Source: Melanocharis versteri (Eukaryota > Chordata > Aves > Passeriformes > Melanocharitidae). Taken from it: DNA of 64,000 nt. The DNA is taken from positions 17,340 through 81,339 of the forward strand of contig VZTG01004601.1 in assembly GCA_013397845.1 (NCBI GenBank), given 5' to 3'. Both the position numbers and the translations under genes were made by a program. This document shows positions 1-13,087 of this stretch, piece after piece (position 1 is the first letter of the stretch; each line of letters starts with the position of its first letter). The notes under the pieces were generated by a model, which was not told the DNA's origin, searched no databases, and was given only the letters and a program-made list of their open reading frames with translations.

Positions 1-3000
1 TGTTAGAGTGTCTCCACGACTTTATTCTATTTACATGGTCAGTAATCAGTATAGTCATACTTACAAAGGTCTGTGTGTGACAGAGCTAGATCAGGATATG
101 ACACTGACAAAATGTAGGATGAGTATTTGACACTAAAATTGAAATCAAAGAAATAGAATGAAAATAAAACAAAAAGCGCAATTAAGAGCTACCATTATAA
201 AAATAAAAAGAAATAGCTTGGAAAAATTTAAGGTATTTTCTTTTGTTGGCATCTACAAATCATTGATGATAAGGGGACTATTTCAATATTAATTCACTAT
301 CTCAGTTATTTTGAAAAATTAGTTGTTTGGTTTCCAGTTGTAAGTTGCTTTATTGTGTGACAACGAATAGAAAGGAATGAGATCAACCTTGAATCCTATT
401 TCTTTTCCTTCTGTTATTTCCTGTGTTACTATCATTATACATTGGTTTTATGTGTAATTAAAATGTGACTAAAGCATTATCCGGCTTGTACAAACACAAA
501 AGGCCGAAGAAAAATCTCTTTGAAATGCAGGTTTGATATCCAAATTGGTCCTTCACTTACACTTCCATTGTGTTCTTTAAGTAGTTTCCTTTTTCTTACT
601 TGGACAACTCTGTCTCTCTCTCTCTGCTCAACTTGTTGAGTTTATATGCTGTATGAAATCAGAAACTATTGCAGTAAAAGCATCTTATTTACCTTACAAT
701 CTTCAGTTCCTCTGGCACTTTACAGACATATTTGACTCAGCACTATAAAAAAAAAGCCTTAGAATGACTCAAGAAACTTGCCCCTCTTCTTTTTACAGAT
801 TATTGCCTTGGTTTATTTGAGTATGAAAATTTTAGGCTACTATACTAAAAAACTTTGACTGTCAAAACATTTCAGCGAGTCAGAAGCTTCTTTTTTGGGC
901 ATAGTTTTTTCAGTTTTAAGTACAGCCAAAATATGCATTATGCATATCAAGTACTTTTGCTAGTTAAAACCAGTAACATTCAGCTCTAATCTTCTTACAG
1001 GGAATCTGAAATAATCATATGTGGATAATACTTTAAATATAATGGAGCTATTTTAAGCCCTGGGATCAGGTAATACTACTATTATATTAATGTAAGATGA
1101 TGAAATAGAAATAGATTTATAACATTCTTTTTAATGGAAACAAATTCAGCAGCATATCTTTTATATATTTTTTAAAGTCTCTGTTCCCCTCCAAAGTTGA
1201 CTGATCTTAACCCAGCTCAAACTCATTAGGCTTGTATTAACTGTCTATTCCAAGACCATGGAATACGGTTCATGGTCAGAATTTTTACCTGGATTGGTAA
1301 AACTGACTTTTTTTTTTCAAAATAGAGGAATTAAACTGGTGTAATACATTCTTATCAGTTATTACAACTGCAAATTCTGATTATAAGGGGTTTTCTTTCT
1401 GCCCAGTATGAGAAAAAAACCCCAAACTTTTAGCAATAGTGTTCTGATTTATTATAAAGATGTGACTGGAAGGTTAACATAGTGTCTTAATAGTTACTGA
1501 TTTTTAGTGGGATATTTTTATGTAAAGAAAGAACACTTTTGAAACTGTGAAAATAATCTGCATTTACGGGACTAATAATTCCATGTTTTCTAGAAATTTC
1601 AGGTTAGGTTTTCGTACTGAGGTATTGGTCATCCTAAGGTCTCCTCTGAAACACTCTGGGGATGCAAGCTTCTGTTCATATCACTGCATGCCAGCAGACA
1701 GAGACAGGTTTATAAACACTCTGAAATTGCAGAATTTTTTCTTAAGCTATTATGCTCGCAAAAGCACACTTGTTTTTCTGATACATACTACAGAAAGAGG
1801 TCTTGTTTATGTGTGCGTGCGCATTCAGTAAATGACATCAAACTGTAGTTTAAATCGCTTAACTAACTGAAAATGTAATTATTTGCTTCAAATTTCCTGC
1901 AGTGAAAAATGATGTCCCCTGCAGTCTACATTAAAATTTGACTTTACATGACAAGAGGCCCATTCTTGACTCTCAATTTTATTTATAGATGTCTCCTGAT
2001 TGATAGTTGTCTTTTGATGACAGATTAGCTTCTTTTATGTTGTTCCCTTTTTCATCCTTCCCTTCCATCTCCTCCATGCTATTCGGTCTGAGTGTACAGG
2101 GCAAAAGGTAAAAGAGATTTTGATAGATACATCTATAATATTTCAGACCACCAAAGTTTCCTTCTACTGTGTTCAGTTTGATTCTAAATATGATCTGACA
2201 TTCTGAACCAGAGAGACCCTTAGAGCAGCCCTACTGAAAATGAAAGTAATTCTATGATCACTATGTTGCAAATTTTAGCAGTTAGCTGATGGGAGCATCT
2301 AATTTTTCTCATTATCAGAGAACAAAACTTTATGTTTATTTCTAAGCGAAGTATTTATTTCTATATATCAATGTGCTTCATAATTCATACCCACAGAGAA
2401 TTCTGCCGACAATGAAACACTGGTACATCAGACCTATAAGAAGAAATGACATGCTGAATGCTCTGTGTGCTGTTTCACTAATTCTTCATGACAAGTTTGA
2501 GTTTGATCTCTGTGTCAGTATCTGATTTTTCCTGGAGATTAATTTACAATGGTACTTTATTCCTTTTGGCACTATATAAATACCTACAAAGATATTCTCA
2601 ATGCTACAAAAAGATTGCAATTTAATGGCAGACAGAGACGAAGAAGACAAGGCTATGAACAATATGACAACTGAGTTGGGAAGGGTAGTTATTTAATTAG
2701 ATTTCTTATTCCACAGGCTATATTTATTGAAAGTTGACAACCAGTCATTTAAGGATTTTTTTAAAACAGGATTTTAAGAATCAGGATCATTTATTTTTGC
2801 ATTTTTGTGAGATTTTACATGAGTGAAAACCAATATATATTCTAGTCTTAGCAGTTAATGTGGGAATGATTGTGAAAATTTTTCCTCTGCTTTTTTGGAA
2901 GTTTTGGATAGGAGATACTTGTTATTATTCTACTTTCATGACACAGGGATTCTCAGGCATGAAAATAACCCATGAACGGGGAGAAAAAGATGAGTGTGAA

Positions 3001-6000
3001 CTACTCTCCCCAAGTAGAGAGGCTGTTTTACTCAAGGATTGTACTGTATATGCCTTCTTGTTCACCTAAGCCTTTACAATGTCTGTGTCTTCAACTTGGT
3101 TCTGTCTAATCAATAGGTGCTTCTTATGCCTTATAAAGAATAAATGACCACTATTCAAAATTTATACTTGTCTGGAAACAAACAAACAAACAGACAATAT
3201 ATCTGAAATATATTCCTCTTCTGCTCAGAGAAATATGAGTCATACATGCATCTTCCCTTAGAGGAGGCTACGGAAAATGTGCAAAATTTGATTGCTAGAT
3301 AGAAATCCAAAATAGCGGGGAAAAAATTTTATCCTCTGGCAATATGAGATCTCTCCCATGGTGTTTTGATGCTGAAAATATCAGGGTGCATCTGAAGATT
3401 TTCTGTGACACAGGAGAATAAATTTGGAAGGGTGCTCAACACTTCTACAATTGGAACATCAAATCTGAACAATTGATGATTCTTTAAATGATCAGACAAT
3501 CACTCCAAAATGAGAAAGCCTTTTTTGTCTTTCCAAGTGCCATAGTTATTTTATGTTCTTTTCCCATCAAACAACCCAGAATAATCTCTAGGATTCTGGT
3601 ACTGGAGTAGCCAGGATAGCTTTGATATCTTATACATAGGACAAGTCTTTCAAGTTTTTATAAATGTAAAGGATGTGGTGTTGGTGGGGTTTTTTTGTTT
3701 GTATGGTGTTAGGGGTTTTTTGGGGAACTGAATTCGTTCTTTTGGTCATTGTGGGGTTTCTTCCTGTTTGAAAATAATCTTAAAATGAAAGTGTATACTT
3801 TAGTTCAGTTCCATTCATCAGTCTTAATGCAACATGTTAGCTTGTTAGCACTCTGCTAGTGGCTTTTTCCAGTGAGTTTAACAAATAAAAAGTCCAACAG
3901 TACTGCTCTGTTCAGAATGCCTGTTTTAGAAGTGACCTTGCATAAAATCAGTATCTCCGATGAACCTTTGTGTAAAAGCATCAATGCAGATAAAGTATGG
4001 AAATAATATGCAAGAAGCTAGCCAGTAATACAGATTATAAAATAAATAATAATAATCTGCATTTTATCTTTTATTTGTCTGTCTCTGTATAATCGACTCA
4101 CAATTCAATAGCTAGAGGATTCCAACATTCCCTTATTTCTATATTTTTACTTGATATCAATTATTGCTTGGGTTTTACATGCTCCTAAACAGCATTGATA
4201 AAATTTCATGTAAATATGCAACAGACATAAAGCAAATTATTTTACATTTAGCTTAGAATATAAAAAGTCTGACACAGAAATATTATGTTGATCAATTCCA
4301 CTTGCTGCATGTAAGAAACCAAATACACATCTTTTTTTTTGCTCTTATTTAGTAAACAAGTGTTTAAGTTAGTGCATTTCATACAGATTTCCCAGCAAAC
4401 ACATTTTATTTCAGTGCTACATTTTAGAAGTGTACTTTGGGTAAACACATCAATTTTAGTGATAGTACCATTTTATGGCTCAGTTTGGATGCTATAGAAC
4501 ATTTGTTTCATAAAGGAACCATGATTTACAGTATTTTCTTTCATTTATTTTATTGATTATTTTTAAAATGTTGTAACATGTTCTGTAATCATTAATATTT
4601 TGCATGGATTTATGTAGATTAGCACTAGTAGAAGATAAATATGTTTGTTTATACTTTACACATCACACTGTAAAATTGTTGAAAGCAAGATAGTTCTGTG
4701 TTTTGCTAAGGAGAGCAGCTTAGACATGTGTAACTTTACTTCTCTGGTATTGCTAAAAGATACAGTCCTATAAAAATAAAACTCATCATGCAAAAATTAT
4801 AGCATTTACAGTGAGAATACTCTGCTTAAAAATCAGAATTTGATGTTTTCTGCTTAAATGCTTTGTTATTCAAACTGATCTTGGTGTTAAAATGTTGCAG
4901 CACTTCTGTTGTTATCTGAGGTTTTAGTGGCAATGCTACACAATACTACAACAAAACTACATGCAACGGAGGTATTTAGAGAGAATTTCGATATACAGTG
5001 TTCCACAGAAAGGCTGTTTGTTGGTTTTGTTTATTTGTTGGTTTTTTATTTGTTTGGTTTGCATTTTTTTTTAAATAAAACTTTCAGGACGTAAGCAAAA
5101 AGAAATTTCAAATATTACAGTTTAGTCTGTACATGCCATAGACAAAGCAGTCTTAATAGTTATCTCATCTTTCATCTCAAGACTAGACAGATTGTCTTGC
5201 CAGCCCTTCTAACTCTAAGACAATCAGAACATTTTGCTATCTAATCTTCTGGCCAGGAAAAACTTAGCATTACTGTTTCCAAGTATTTATAGCCATATAA
5301 TTCCTCCTTTCCTCTTAGGATCAGTGAAAGCAAATTTTGAGTTACTTCATAATTTTACTTGACTTTTTGTTCCTTCCTTAGTGTTCTTGTGACTTTTTGT
5401 TCATTTATTGTGCTGTACTTCAGAGGTTGTCTCTCCATTTACAGCACTTAATATCTTGAGCCTTTTCAATTCACTGTTGTGTGCATGTCCTTAGTAGACT
5501 GCTTCACTCCTCCATGAGCAAGTGTCTCCTCTTGACTGAAGCTCACCTGGGAATTCGGTGCAGTGGATAAGAACTGATGTATGACAGAAGCAGGACTTCT
5601 GCTGAGATGAAATGAAATGAACCCATTTCTGTGGTCCTAAAATAGATTGCTCAGCCACCAGTGTGCACTAGCATTCTAACCCAGATCTATTTATGAATAG
5701 TTGTGTTTGTTAATGTGATCTTAGCACAATTAAAGTGTTTCTTATTACCCATTGCTGCCCTGAAGGGATAAGGTAACCTGCAGTAGGAGATGGTGGACCA
5801 GGAAGAGAGTAAAGAAGATATTTCCCAGGAGCAAGGGTTGCTCTCCAAAAGTGCTTGTTCATTTTATCTTTCAATCCCATAATTGGATTATCAATTTGTA
5901 AATTGATAAATTCAATTTTCTTAAATTCCCTCCATATGTTTAAACTTTTACCTATGAGAGCTGTATGCAAAAATAATTTTCTATTTGTCCAAGAATTGCT

Positions 6001-6750
6001 GAGAAGTTTTCTTCTCTGATTTTATTTTCCAGTTAATCAACCTTTTGATAATTGATTGTCAATGTAATGCATTGCTAGATGTTATAAAGATCTATGGGCT
6101 ACAGGAACACACAGTACAGTTGAATCTGAACACATTGGCGGAAGGGAAATATGAAAGATTACAAGCAATGTACTTGTCATCTGGACTTTTCAACAGGTGA
6201 TACTCTATTATTTGAAACTTCAGTCGATCAACTGCTAGACCTGTGACAACACACTTAAAAAATTCCATAATTTTCTGTCTGTCTGTGCAGGTTTAAGACT
6301 GGAAAAAGCAGTTCCTAATACAAAACACACGCAATACATTGTAAATAGAGTAAATAAGCAAAGATGGAGGCAAGGGAACTAGCTCTTTTCATCTGAAATA
6401 AAAGATTGTCCGGAGCTATGAGACTGCTGCAGAGCCCAGATGTCATAACACCACAGAAAGACACTCCACATACCCTTACCAGTGAATGCAATTGACAAGG
6501 TTTGTTTTTCCTTTCTCCCTTATAATTGGACTGAAAGATTTGTGTCTGTGTTGTTGTTTATGATTTCCTCTTTTTCTGAAAATTTTTCTGTTGAAAAGGC
6601 CGTTGACCACCCTTAAAGGACCAGCCACTCTCCTTCCACATATCCTTACATAAACCACTGCAAATTTTAGAGCTCTGCATCACAGGCCTGATACTGACAG
6701 AAGGATTTATTGAAGTTGAATTCTATTTTTTTCAAGTCACTAATAATGGT
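1..6750. other. AT-rich non-coding sequence
   Basis: No gene, LTR or CR1 fragment could be supported here. It holds short simple repeats only: a CT run near 611-626, an AAAC run near 3176-3191 and T/G-rich stretches near 3675-3725 and 5020-5075. The short open frames are AT-rich, lack paired splice sites that I could recognise, and read like chance frames. Confidence 0.6.
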
Positions 6751-6816
6751 GAGAGGTTTGACCATATGACTCACTGTGGTCCCTTCCAACCCTACCCATT
6801 CTGTATGATTCTGTGA
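6751..6816 (+). mobile_element. CR1 LINE, 3' tip
   Basis: A short fragment reading GGTCCCTTCCAACCCTACCC and then ATTCTGTATGATTCTGTGA, which is the diagnostic 3' end of avian CR1. CR1 copies are usually truncated at the 5' end, so a 65-bp tip is typical. Nothing coding remains. Confidence 0.85.
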
Positions 6817-7580
6817 ATTTTCAGGATACTAATTAACTTGTAATTTTGTGCTGAAATTCTTTCTTAAAATATTTCAGAAGTCCCAGGCTTTTAGTGCAGT
6901 CAAGCAGAAATTTTTAAGTATATAATCATGGAGTTCTTCAAAGTCAACTTCGAAAAACTAGGTGAATTTGAAATTGAATTCTTTATTTACACTTGCATTT
7001 TTTATTAGAGTTGTATTTAGCCGAACTGAAGAATTAATATTGGAAAGGATAAATTGAATCCACTGCATTATCTTCACTCCATATACCCTTTTGTTATTTA
7101 GCTCTGGCTTTCAGGGCTGCAGGTGATTTTCAGTGTGAATTTCTAGTGTTCTTAGTAATGCTGCTGGCTAACAACATTCTGTTGGTAAAGGATAAGCATC
7201 CAGTGTTGTGTACATTGGCTCACTATAACAGCACTCTGTGTGATAGAAAAGAACTTATAATCAAATCAGAGATAATGATTGTCATGGTCTTGCTGCTCTT
7301 GCTAATAAATAGGCATTCACACAGCCTTTACAATTAGCAAACAATGCAATCTGTAATCATAGACCTAGTATTGTTCTCATTTTTAAAGGTATTTACTGAA
7401 TTTTTATAAGTTCATTGAGTTCTATCTACTTCTGTGAATGGTTGTGCCATTTGAAATTATTCGTGGCTTATAGCTCCTAGTTTCCCTATATCAACTGGAT
7501 GTTAACATGACCCACTTCGGGCACTTTGGAACAAAAATAATAACCTTATTAACTACTTAGCTGCTTAATCTAATATGGCC

Positions 7581-8062
7581 AACTTTACATGGAACTGTAA
7601 ATGGCAACTGCATTGTGCTTCTTGTGTGCCCTCTTTGCAGCTGATTCCTGCTTGCAGCTGATTCTGAAGTGATTTTTGACAATTGTCCCAGACATTTGCT
7701 ATTTCCACTAGCTGTGATTTTATCTTTGCTTCTAGTTGGGTAACTTTACATGGAACTGTAAATGGCAACTGCATTGTGCTTCTTGTGTGCCCTCTTTGCA
7801 GCTGATTCCTGCTTGCAACTGATTCTGAAGTGATTTTTGACAATTGTCCCAGACATTTGCTATTTCCACTAGCTGTGATTTTATCTTTGCTTCTAGTTGG
7901 GTAACTTTACATGGAACTGTAAATGGCAACTGCATTGTGCTTCTTGTGTGCCCTCTTTGCAGCTGATTCCTGCTTGCAACTGATTCTGAAGTGATTTTTG
8001 ACAATTGTCCCAGACATTTGCTATTTCCACTAGCTGTGATTTTATCTTTGCTTCTAGTTGGG
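7581..8062. repeat. Three tandem copies of a 161-bp unit
   Basis: The unit starts AACTTTACATGGAACTG and recurs at 7581, 7742 and 7903, with the last copy ending in TAGTTGGG at 8062. The copies are nearly identical; copy 1 differs at one visible site (CTTGCAGCTG against CTTGCAACTG in copies 2 and 3), so copies 2 and 3 look like the younger pair. Inside each unit TGCAGCTGATTC is itself nearly repeated. The minus-strand open frames over this block come from the repeat; 161 is not a multiple of 3, so the frame changes from copy to copy. Confidence 0.95.
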
Positions 8063-8991
8063 TTCCTAGCACTTGCTTACAGAAAAGAACATGTTCAATT
8101 TGAAAGAGTTCTGACTTGGAAAACGATCTAATTTCTTATTAAATTTAAAACATTTTCAGAACACTTAAGTGGTTGTTCTGGTACTGTAATTACATTTTGC
8201 TGTTTGAAAAAGTTACCTAAGATTTTAATCTGGCTAAGCAGTTAAGCTGAAGATCCCACTAGTGGAGCAAGCTGCTATCATATTTCTAGGCATAAAGAAA
8301 ATTGAGGTTTGTGTGTGACTGATATTTCAGACTTTAGAGAATGGCAGAACTGAGTTTAGCTTTGAAACTAAGGAAGAACAGTTAAAAAACACACTTTCTT
8401 AGTAGAAAATTGAGGGAATTTTAGCTCATTTTAAACTTCAGAAGAAACTTCAGTGTCAGGTGAATAGGAAAAATACTGTAAATCCTTTCTCTACAGAATG
8501 CTGTGGGCTATAAGAAGGAAGGACTGCAGTTTGGAAGGAAGACTAGGAAAAATAAAGCAAGGCTGAACATTCTTCATGGGAGATGCATATAAGAGAAGAC
8601 CTCAGAGAGATCTCATTTATTTGTGGATTTTTTTGACAGAGGTTTAGAAAAGATTTTCTATTACATATGTCAAATCTAAACAGTCCCACTACTCTCGGTA
8701 CTTGAAAGCTGATTTTAAAAACACACTAGAAATTAAATAATCATACATATATATATGTGTGTGACTGCAGATGGATGTGCTGCCTGAAGCTTCAAGTTCA
8801 CTCTAAGGTTAAATAAAAGGGACCCTCTTCCTCTGAATTTCAGCTCTGAGTTAATTCTGAGAAGTATGGAAGACCTAGAATAAAACTTTGTGTAGCAGTC
8901 TTGTACAGATCAAGAACTACCTGGAATTAAAAGTTTCAGTAAGTGCAGGGCAGTAGTAAGTCTGGATTAATTATCCATCTGGACTGATTCA
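8063..8991. other. Non-coding spacer
   Basis: Unique AT-rich sequence with a short AT/TG microsatellite near 8744-8763. No gene or mobile element was recognised. Confidence 0.5.
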
Positions 8992-8996
8992 CCTTC

Positions 8997-9993
8997 TGTC
9001 TTGGTTTGAAAGACAGGTGTCTGCTAAGGAAGGCAGGAGCCTCCCTTGGAATAGAAAATATGACCCCTTTCCCTCCGAATTGTTATAATTTTGAAATTAA
9101 GGGGCTTTCAGGCGAAGCGATGAGAATAGAAATAACAGTTCTTTACTAGTGTGTATAACAATGCAAACAAACAAACAAACAACAATGGCAGCAACAACAA
9201 CCAGAACCAAAAACTCAGTAACAGCTTTCGCGGCTGCACGCACTTCTCCCTTTGGTGCAGTTCCGGTCACAGCCAGCAGGGGCGCCAGTGGCTCCTGGTG
9301 GGCAGGGCAGGTGCGATGATTCCTCCACACCTGCAGGGGGTGCTCCAGTGTGAGCTTGGGGATGCGGCAATAGCGGACTTGACCAAGACGGGAAGGGATG
9401 GAAGAAAGGTTTGGTTTACAAACCTCCAGGGGCAGCCGATCCTGGTGCTCCAGCAGGACCCTCAGAAACAGCAAGCTGGAACAGCAGGAATGAGCAAAAA
9501 TCCCAAAGTGGTGGAACGAGATGCATCAGAAGCTCTGCAGCTGTAGCGGGAACCACAGGATGTCTCAGCATGCAGGAGGTATGGGGCTACAGTGTAGCGA
9601 AAGCTTCAAGCAGTGCCAAAGAAGCAGCGGGGGTAGGGCAGCAGCAGCCCGGCTCCAAGCAGGGCGGAGAAAGGTGGGCTCGGGATACTGGGGTTTTTCC
9701 CCTGAGGTACCCAAGCAGATGGTGAAAAGTCCCAGTGCAATGGCCGCTCTTACGAGCAGAGCTCCATTCACAGTAGCAGAAAGGCAGCAGGAGATGGAGC
9801 CCCGCAAGTAGTGACGAATTCTCCCCACAGCGACTGCAGCCTCTCTCTCCTCTGAATGCCGAGAGCACAAGGGAGCTAGAGGCTGCACCCAACCTCATTT
9901 TCCAAGTCCAAAAGTCGCAGTATCTCTGCCCTCCACGCGAAACTCCATGAAAAGAGAGAATAGCCAGATGCACCCCTCCTCTGAGCTGTGACA
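8997..9993 (-). mobile_element. Solo ERV LTR with CCTTC target-site duplication
   Basis: The element starts TGTCTTGGTTTGAAAGACAGG and ends GCTGTGACA, so it has TGTC...GACA ends. It is flanked on both sides by CCTTC (8992-8996 and 9994-9998), an exact 5-bp duplication that fixes both borders. The length is 997 bp. The TGTCTTGGTTTGAAAGACAGG end resembles a common songbird ERV LTR. Minus orientation is inferred from the resemblance of that end to an LTR 3' end; I saw only a weak variant poly(A) signal (AGTAAA, 9142-9147). An AAAC/AAC-rich tract lies near 9164-9200. No internal retroviral sequence is next to it. The several 90-135-residue open frames here are chance frames in its GC-rich core. 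Confidence 0.88.
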
Positions 9994-9998
9994 CCTTC

Positions 9999-11948
9999 TT
10001 TTGTCTCTCTTAAGTATCTGGTCATTATGGTGTCCTAGCAACACATATGGGGGGAAATTACTTAAGAGAAAAAAAACAAAAGGAGAACTCCTAAAACCCC
10101 AACACTTTGGAAGATGGTTGTGCGGAAAAATGAAATTAGTATTTTTAGTGGATCCAGTCTATATACTATTGAACAAAGAAACACAGGAAGTGTTTGCAAT
10201 TCTTTGGACCGTTTCCATTCAGGAGAAGGATCTCACTGCTTCAGAATGTGGAATTGGGCAAATGAACTACCTGACAAATCCATAATCATTCTCATCAGTA
10301 CATACAGTAGACTTAGAAGAGTTAAATATCGTCCTGATAACTACTAATATGTCTGTTTTATTCAGTTTTCCTTCCAGGTATATTTCTATACTCCTTCTCA
10401 GATGTACACAGCATTCTAGCCTTTAATGTTAACTTCCGGGTGGATACATGAGTGCTCCATCCAGGTTCTGTCCTGTCATGCCGTTGACAACATCAGCCTT
10501 TGCCATTGGCTACACTGTTCTTCATACTTGCCTTCTTTTACTCAAGCTGAGGCTCTAGATTGAAAATGGATTAAAATCATTGAGATAACCTCTGGAAAGT
10601 TGGTGTTTTAATTTCAGAGAGATTTTTGAGGGAGGCTATGATGATATTGTGACATTAAGAGGGGAAGAGAATATTGCAAAAATAAATGTTCTTATATAGA
10701 TCTTTGATACATTCTAATACCAAAATCTTACTAGCAATATTTCACTGTTTTACAGTCACAGATTAGAGATACTCTGTTTTATTAATCTAATATCTGAGTG
10801 AGTGGTCCAAGACTCCTTTGGGTTCTTTACAAAATTTGTTAAAGAACAGAAAATTATCTTCAGAAAGGAGTTTATTCTGTTTATTTAAATAACTGACTTT
10901 GACATCTGTAGAGGATGACTCATCTGTCTTCACTGCTGACTAGTTTAACACTGGAGAGACAATTTAGGGATAATTAAATTAAACTACTTGAAATTCTATC
11001 CATGATCCAAAAGAAGTCTAAACTGATGATAAGATTAAGGCTTAATAAAAAGACCAAAGCAAGTAATAAAAATAACTGTTTATGTGTATGAGAGAATGTC
11101 CTAGTATAACCATACTGAGTTACACAGAAAATTTTGAGTCTAGAAAAAGGCACAGAGATCTATCAGATGTGTAAAAAAACCAATATTCTTGTATTCATTA
11201 AATGAAATTAAGAACAAATATATTTAAAATAGAGGAGAGATAGCATATACTTAGTAAGTTGAAATATTCCGCATTGTGATATATTATATTGACAAATCAC
11301 TTCGTAAATGTAGGCAACTAAGAGAAGTAAGTTCATTTGTATTCTGTAAGGTTGAAGAGTTTTATATTCTACATCTTCAAGGTATAAGATGACATTAGAT
11401 AAAACTTTTTGTCCATATTAGAGCATTGTGGTTATGAATGTTAATAAGAATTTATGCCTCCCTATGGAGATATACATAATGCCTCAAGGGCAACTATTCT
11501 TCACAATATTATGGTAGCTTTTATAATTTAAAAATTGTTTAAAATATTTACAGAAAAAGTTTATAACATAAACTATTTACTCAATATCTGCCTTTTTGGA
11601 TTTTCTCTCTACACATGTGCATACGTGTTTATGATCTATATGTCTAAAACCATGTACAGGCTCATTAGAATTATGTCAAATGCCTATGTTTACCAGCTTG
11701 TTGATTAAGTGAATGAGCAGATATTTTAAAAATCCAGTTATTCTAAAATGCTTGCAGAAGTCAGAAGAAAGTGAAACAGAAAATTCTTCCTCCCCTCATG
11801 AAAACATCCGTATAGGTATTTAGAGTCATTACACTTGTCATTTAGAACAGAGTGATACCTCTAGAAAAAGAAAATTTTGACCAACCTATTCTACTGTGGC
11901 TGTTTGCCTCTTGGGCCAAATGACACCGTTGCAGAGAATTATCAGGTT
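9999..11948. other. AT-rich non-coding sequence
   Basis: No gene or recognisable mobile element was seen. The open frames at 10001-10347 overlap in two frames and have no coding features that I can identify. Confidence 0.5.
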
Positions 11949-11954
11949 TAGGTT

Positions 11955-13081
11955 TGATGCCGCTCTCCGGCCGTTGGATGGCTAGCTCAGGAGCTGGGAG
12001 CACGCGTCCTTCCCTGGCCACTGTCATGGGTGGCTGGATGCTGCTTCGATGGCAGGAGGGCGAGCGAGAACTCACAAAGGGCCCGCTGCACCCACCGGTG
12101 GTAAAGGTGCAGGAGGAAGCAAAAGAGGCAAGAGGGGCTCCTCAGGGTAGGAAGAAGGGGTTTATTCCAAGGTCCAGGATGGCAGCGAGGGGCAGGGAGA
12201 GAAGAGCCCAGAACAGGGCATTACAAGGGGTTTTATACCCCTAAAGCAGGGCAGGGGGATACATTCAAATAATCCAATCTGGGCACAGAAAGGGGGCAGT
12301 ACATATGATGCCTAAAAGAAGGCTACCTGGAACAGAGGCTGGACAGAGTTAAAGAATAAAATAGATATTTATTGAAAGGCCTTTACAGGACACACCCTGG
12401 GAGTACAAAAGTCTGGCCAAGACTACAGCTAAGATGGACCCCCAAGACGGACCCCGGGTCACACGTTCTCACCCTTTCTATAAGTTTTGGCCCATTTACA
12501 TATTCGGGCCAACTGTCCAACCACAGCTTCAGTCCACGCAGTCCCATCCTTTCAGACTGTCCCCTCTCAATCCGTGGCTGTTTACATTCTTGGGGTCTGA
12601 AGCTGCAAATGTCCTTGGTTCTTTGGGCTGGAAACGGTGTGTTTTGTCTAGCCAGGCTAGGAGAAGAGCTGTTAGCACTATACATGAAGCCCAGAGTTAC
12701 AGACACACTAATGCAGTATAAAATCTAAAAAATATGAAAGTTGAAACGAAAGGTATCAATAGGTGGGGTAAAGTACAAATAACCAATGACAATGAAGGGC
12801 GGGGAGGAATAACTGGGACCCAACCATGAACCATGTAACAACAAATTCTTTGGAATATAACCGAAGTTTGGGAGAGCTGGGGAGGAGAGAACAGAACCCA
12901 ATGGGGATATGGGGATTAACATAATTAACATATGTGGGGAAAGGTATTCTGGGAGCTTAAGGGGTCTCACCCTAAGCAGAAAGGCAGGGAGATGTCCTGA
13001 GGTCCGACCCACCAACCCCACCTTGGGAACTCTGCCTGAGCCTGTTCAGGCAGTGCAGGGAGGCTGTGAACCACCGCAACA
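11955..13081 (-). mobile_element. Solo ERV LTR (TGTGGCGG-type), TAGGTT duplication
   Basis: In minus orientation it starts TGTTGCGGTGGTTCACAGCC, closely matching the LTR at 19275-19939 and the start of the one at 63979. The borders are fixed by a 6-bp duplication, TAGGTT, at 11949-11954 and 13082-13087. On the minus strand it shows a TATAAAA box (12231-12237) and an AATAAA signal (12161-12166) about 70 bp apart, as expected for U3-R of an LTR. A 6-bp duplication is usual for ERVK-type (beta-like) elements. It shares GGGGATTAACATAATTAACAT with the 19-kb copy. It is interrupted by a second, unrelated LTR. Confidence 0.88.
12304..12772 (-). mobile_element. Second LTR nested inside the 11955-13081 LTR
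   Basis: Aligning the outer LTR with its 19-kb relative shows about 470 bp of extra sequence here. The extra piece has its own AATAAA on the minus strand (12368-12373) and resembles a different songbird LTR family (AGAGTTAAAGAATAAAATAG, then CCCATTTACATATTCGGGCC). GTACA occurs at 12299-12303 and 12773-12777 and may be the target duplication, but the ends inside it are not clean TG...CA. The exact borders are therefore approximate. Confidence 0.65.
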
Positions 13082-13087
13082 TAGGTT

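Noticed and set aside
7565..8004. Two overlapping minus-strand open frames with repeated peptides
   Set aside because: They are produced by the 161-bp tandem repeat, in shifting frames, with no splice or promoter context.
9097..9994. Cluster of 90-135-residue frames on both strands
   Set aside because: All lie inside a solo LTR with exact target duplications; several overlap in different frames, as expected from GC-rich non-coding sequence.
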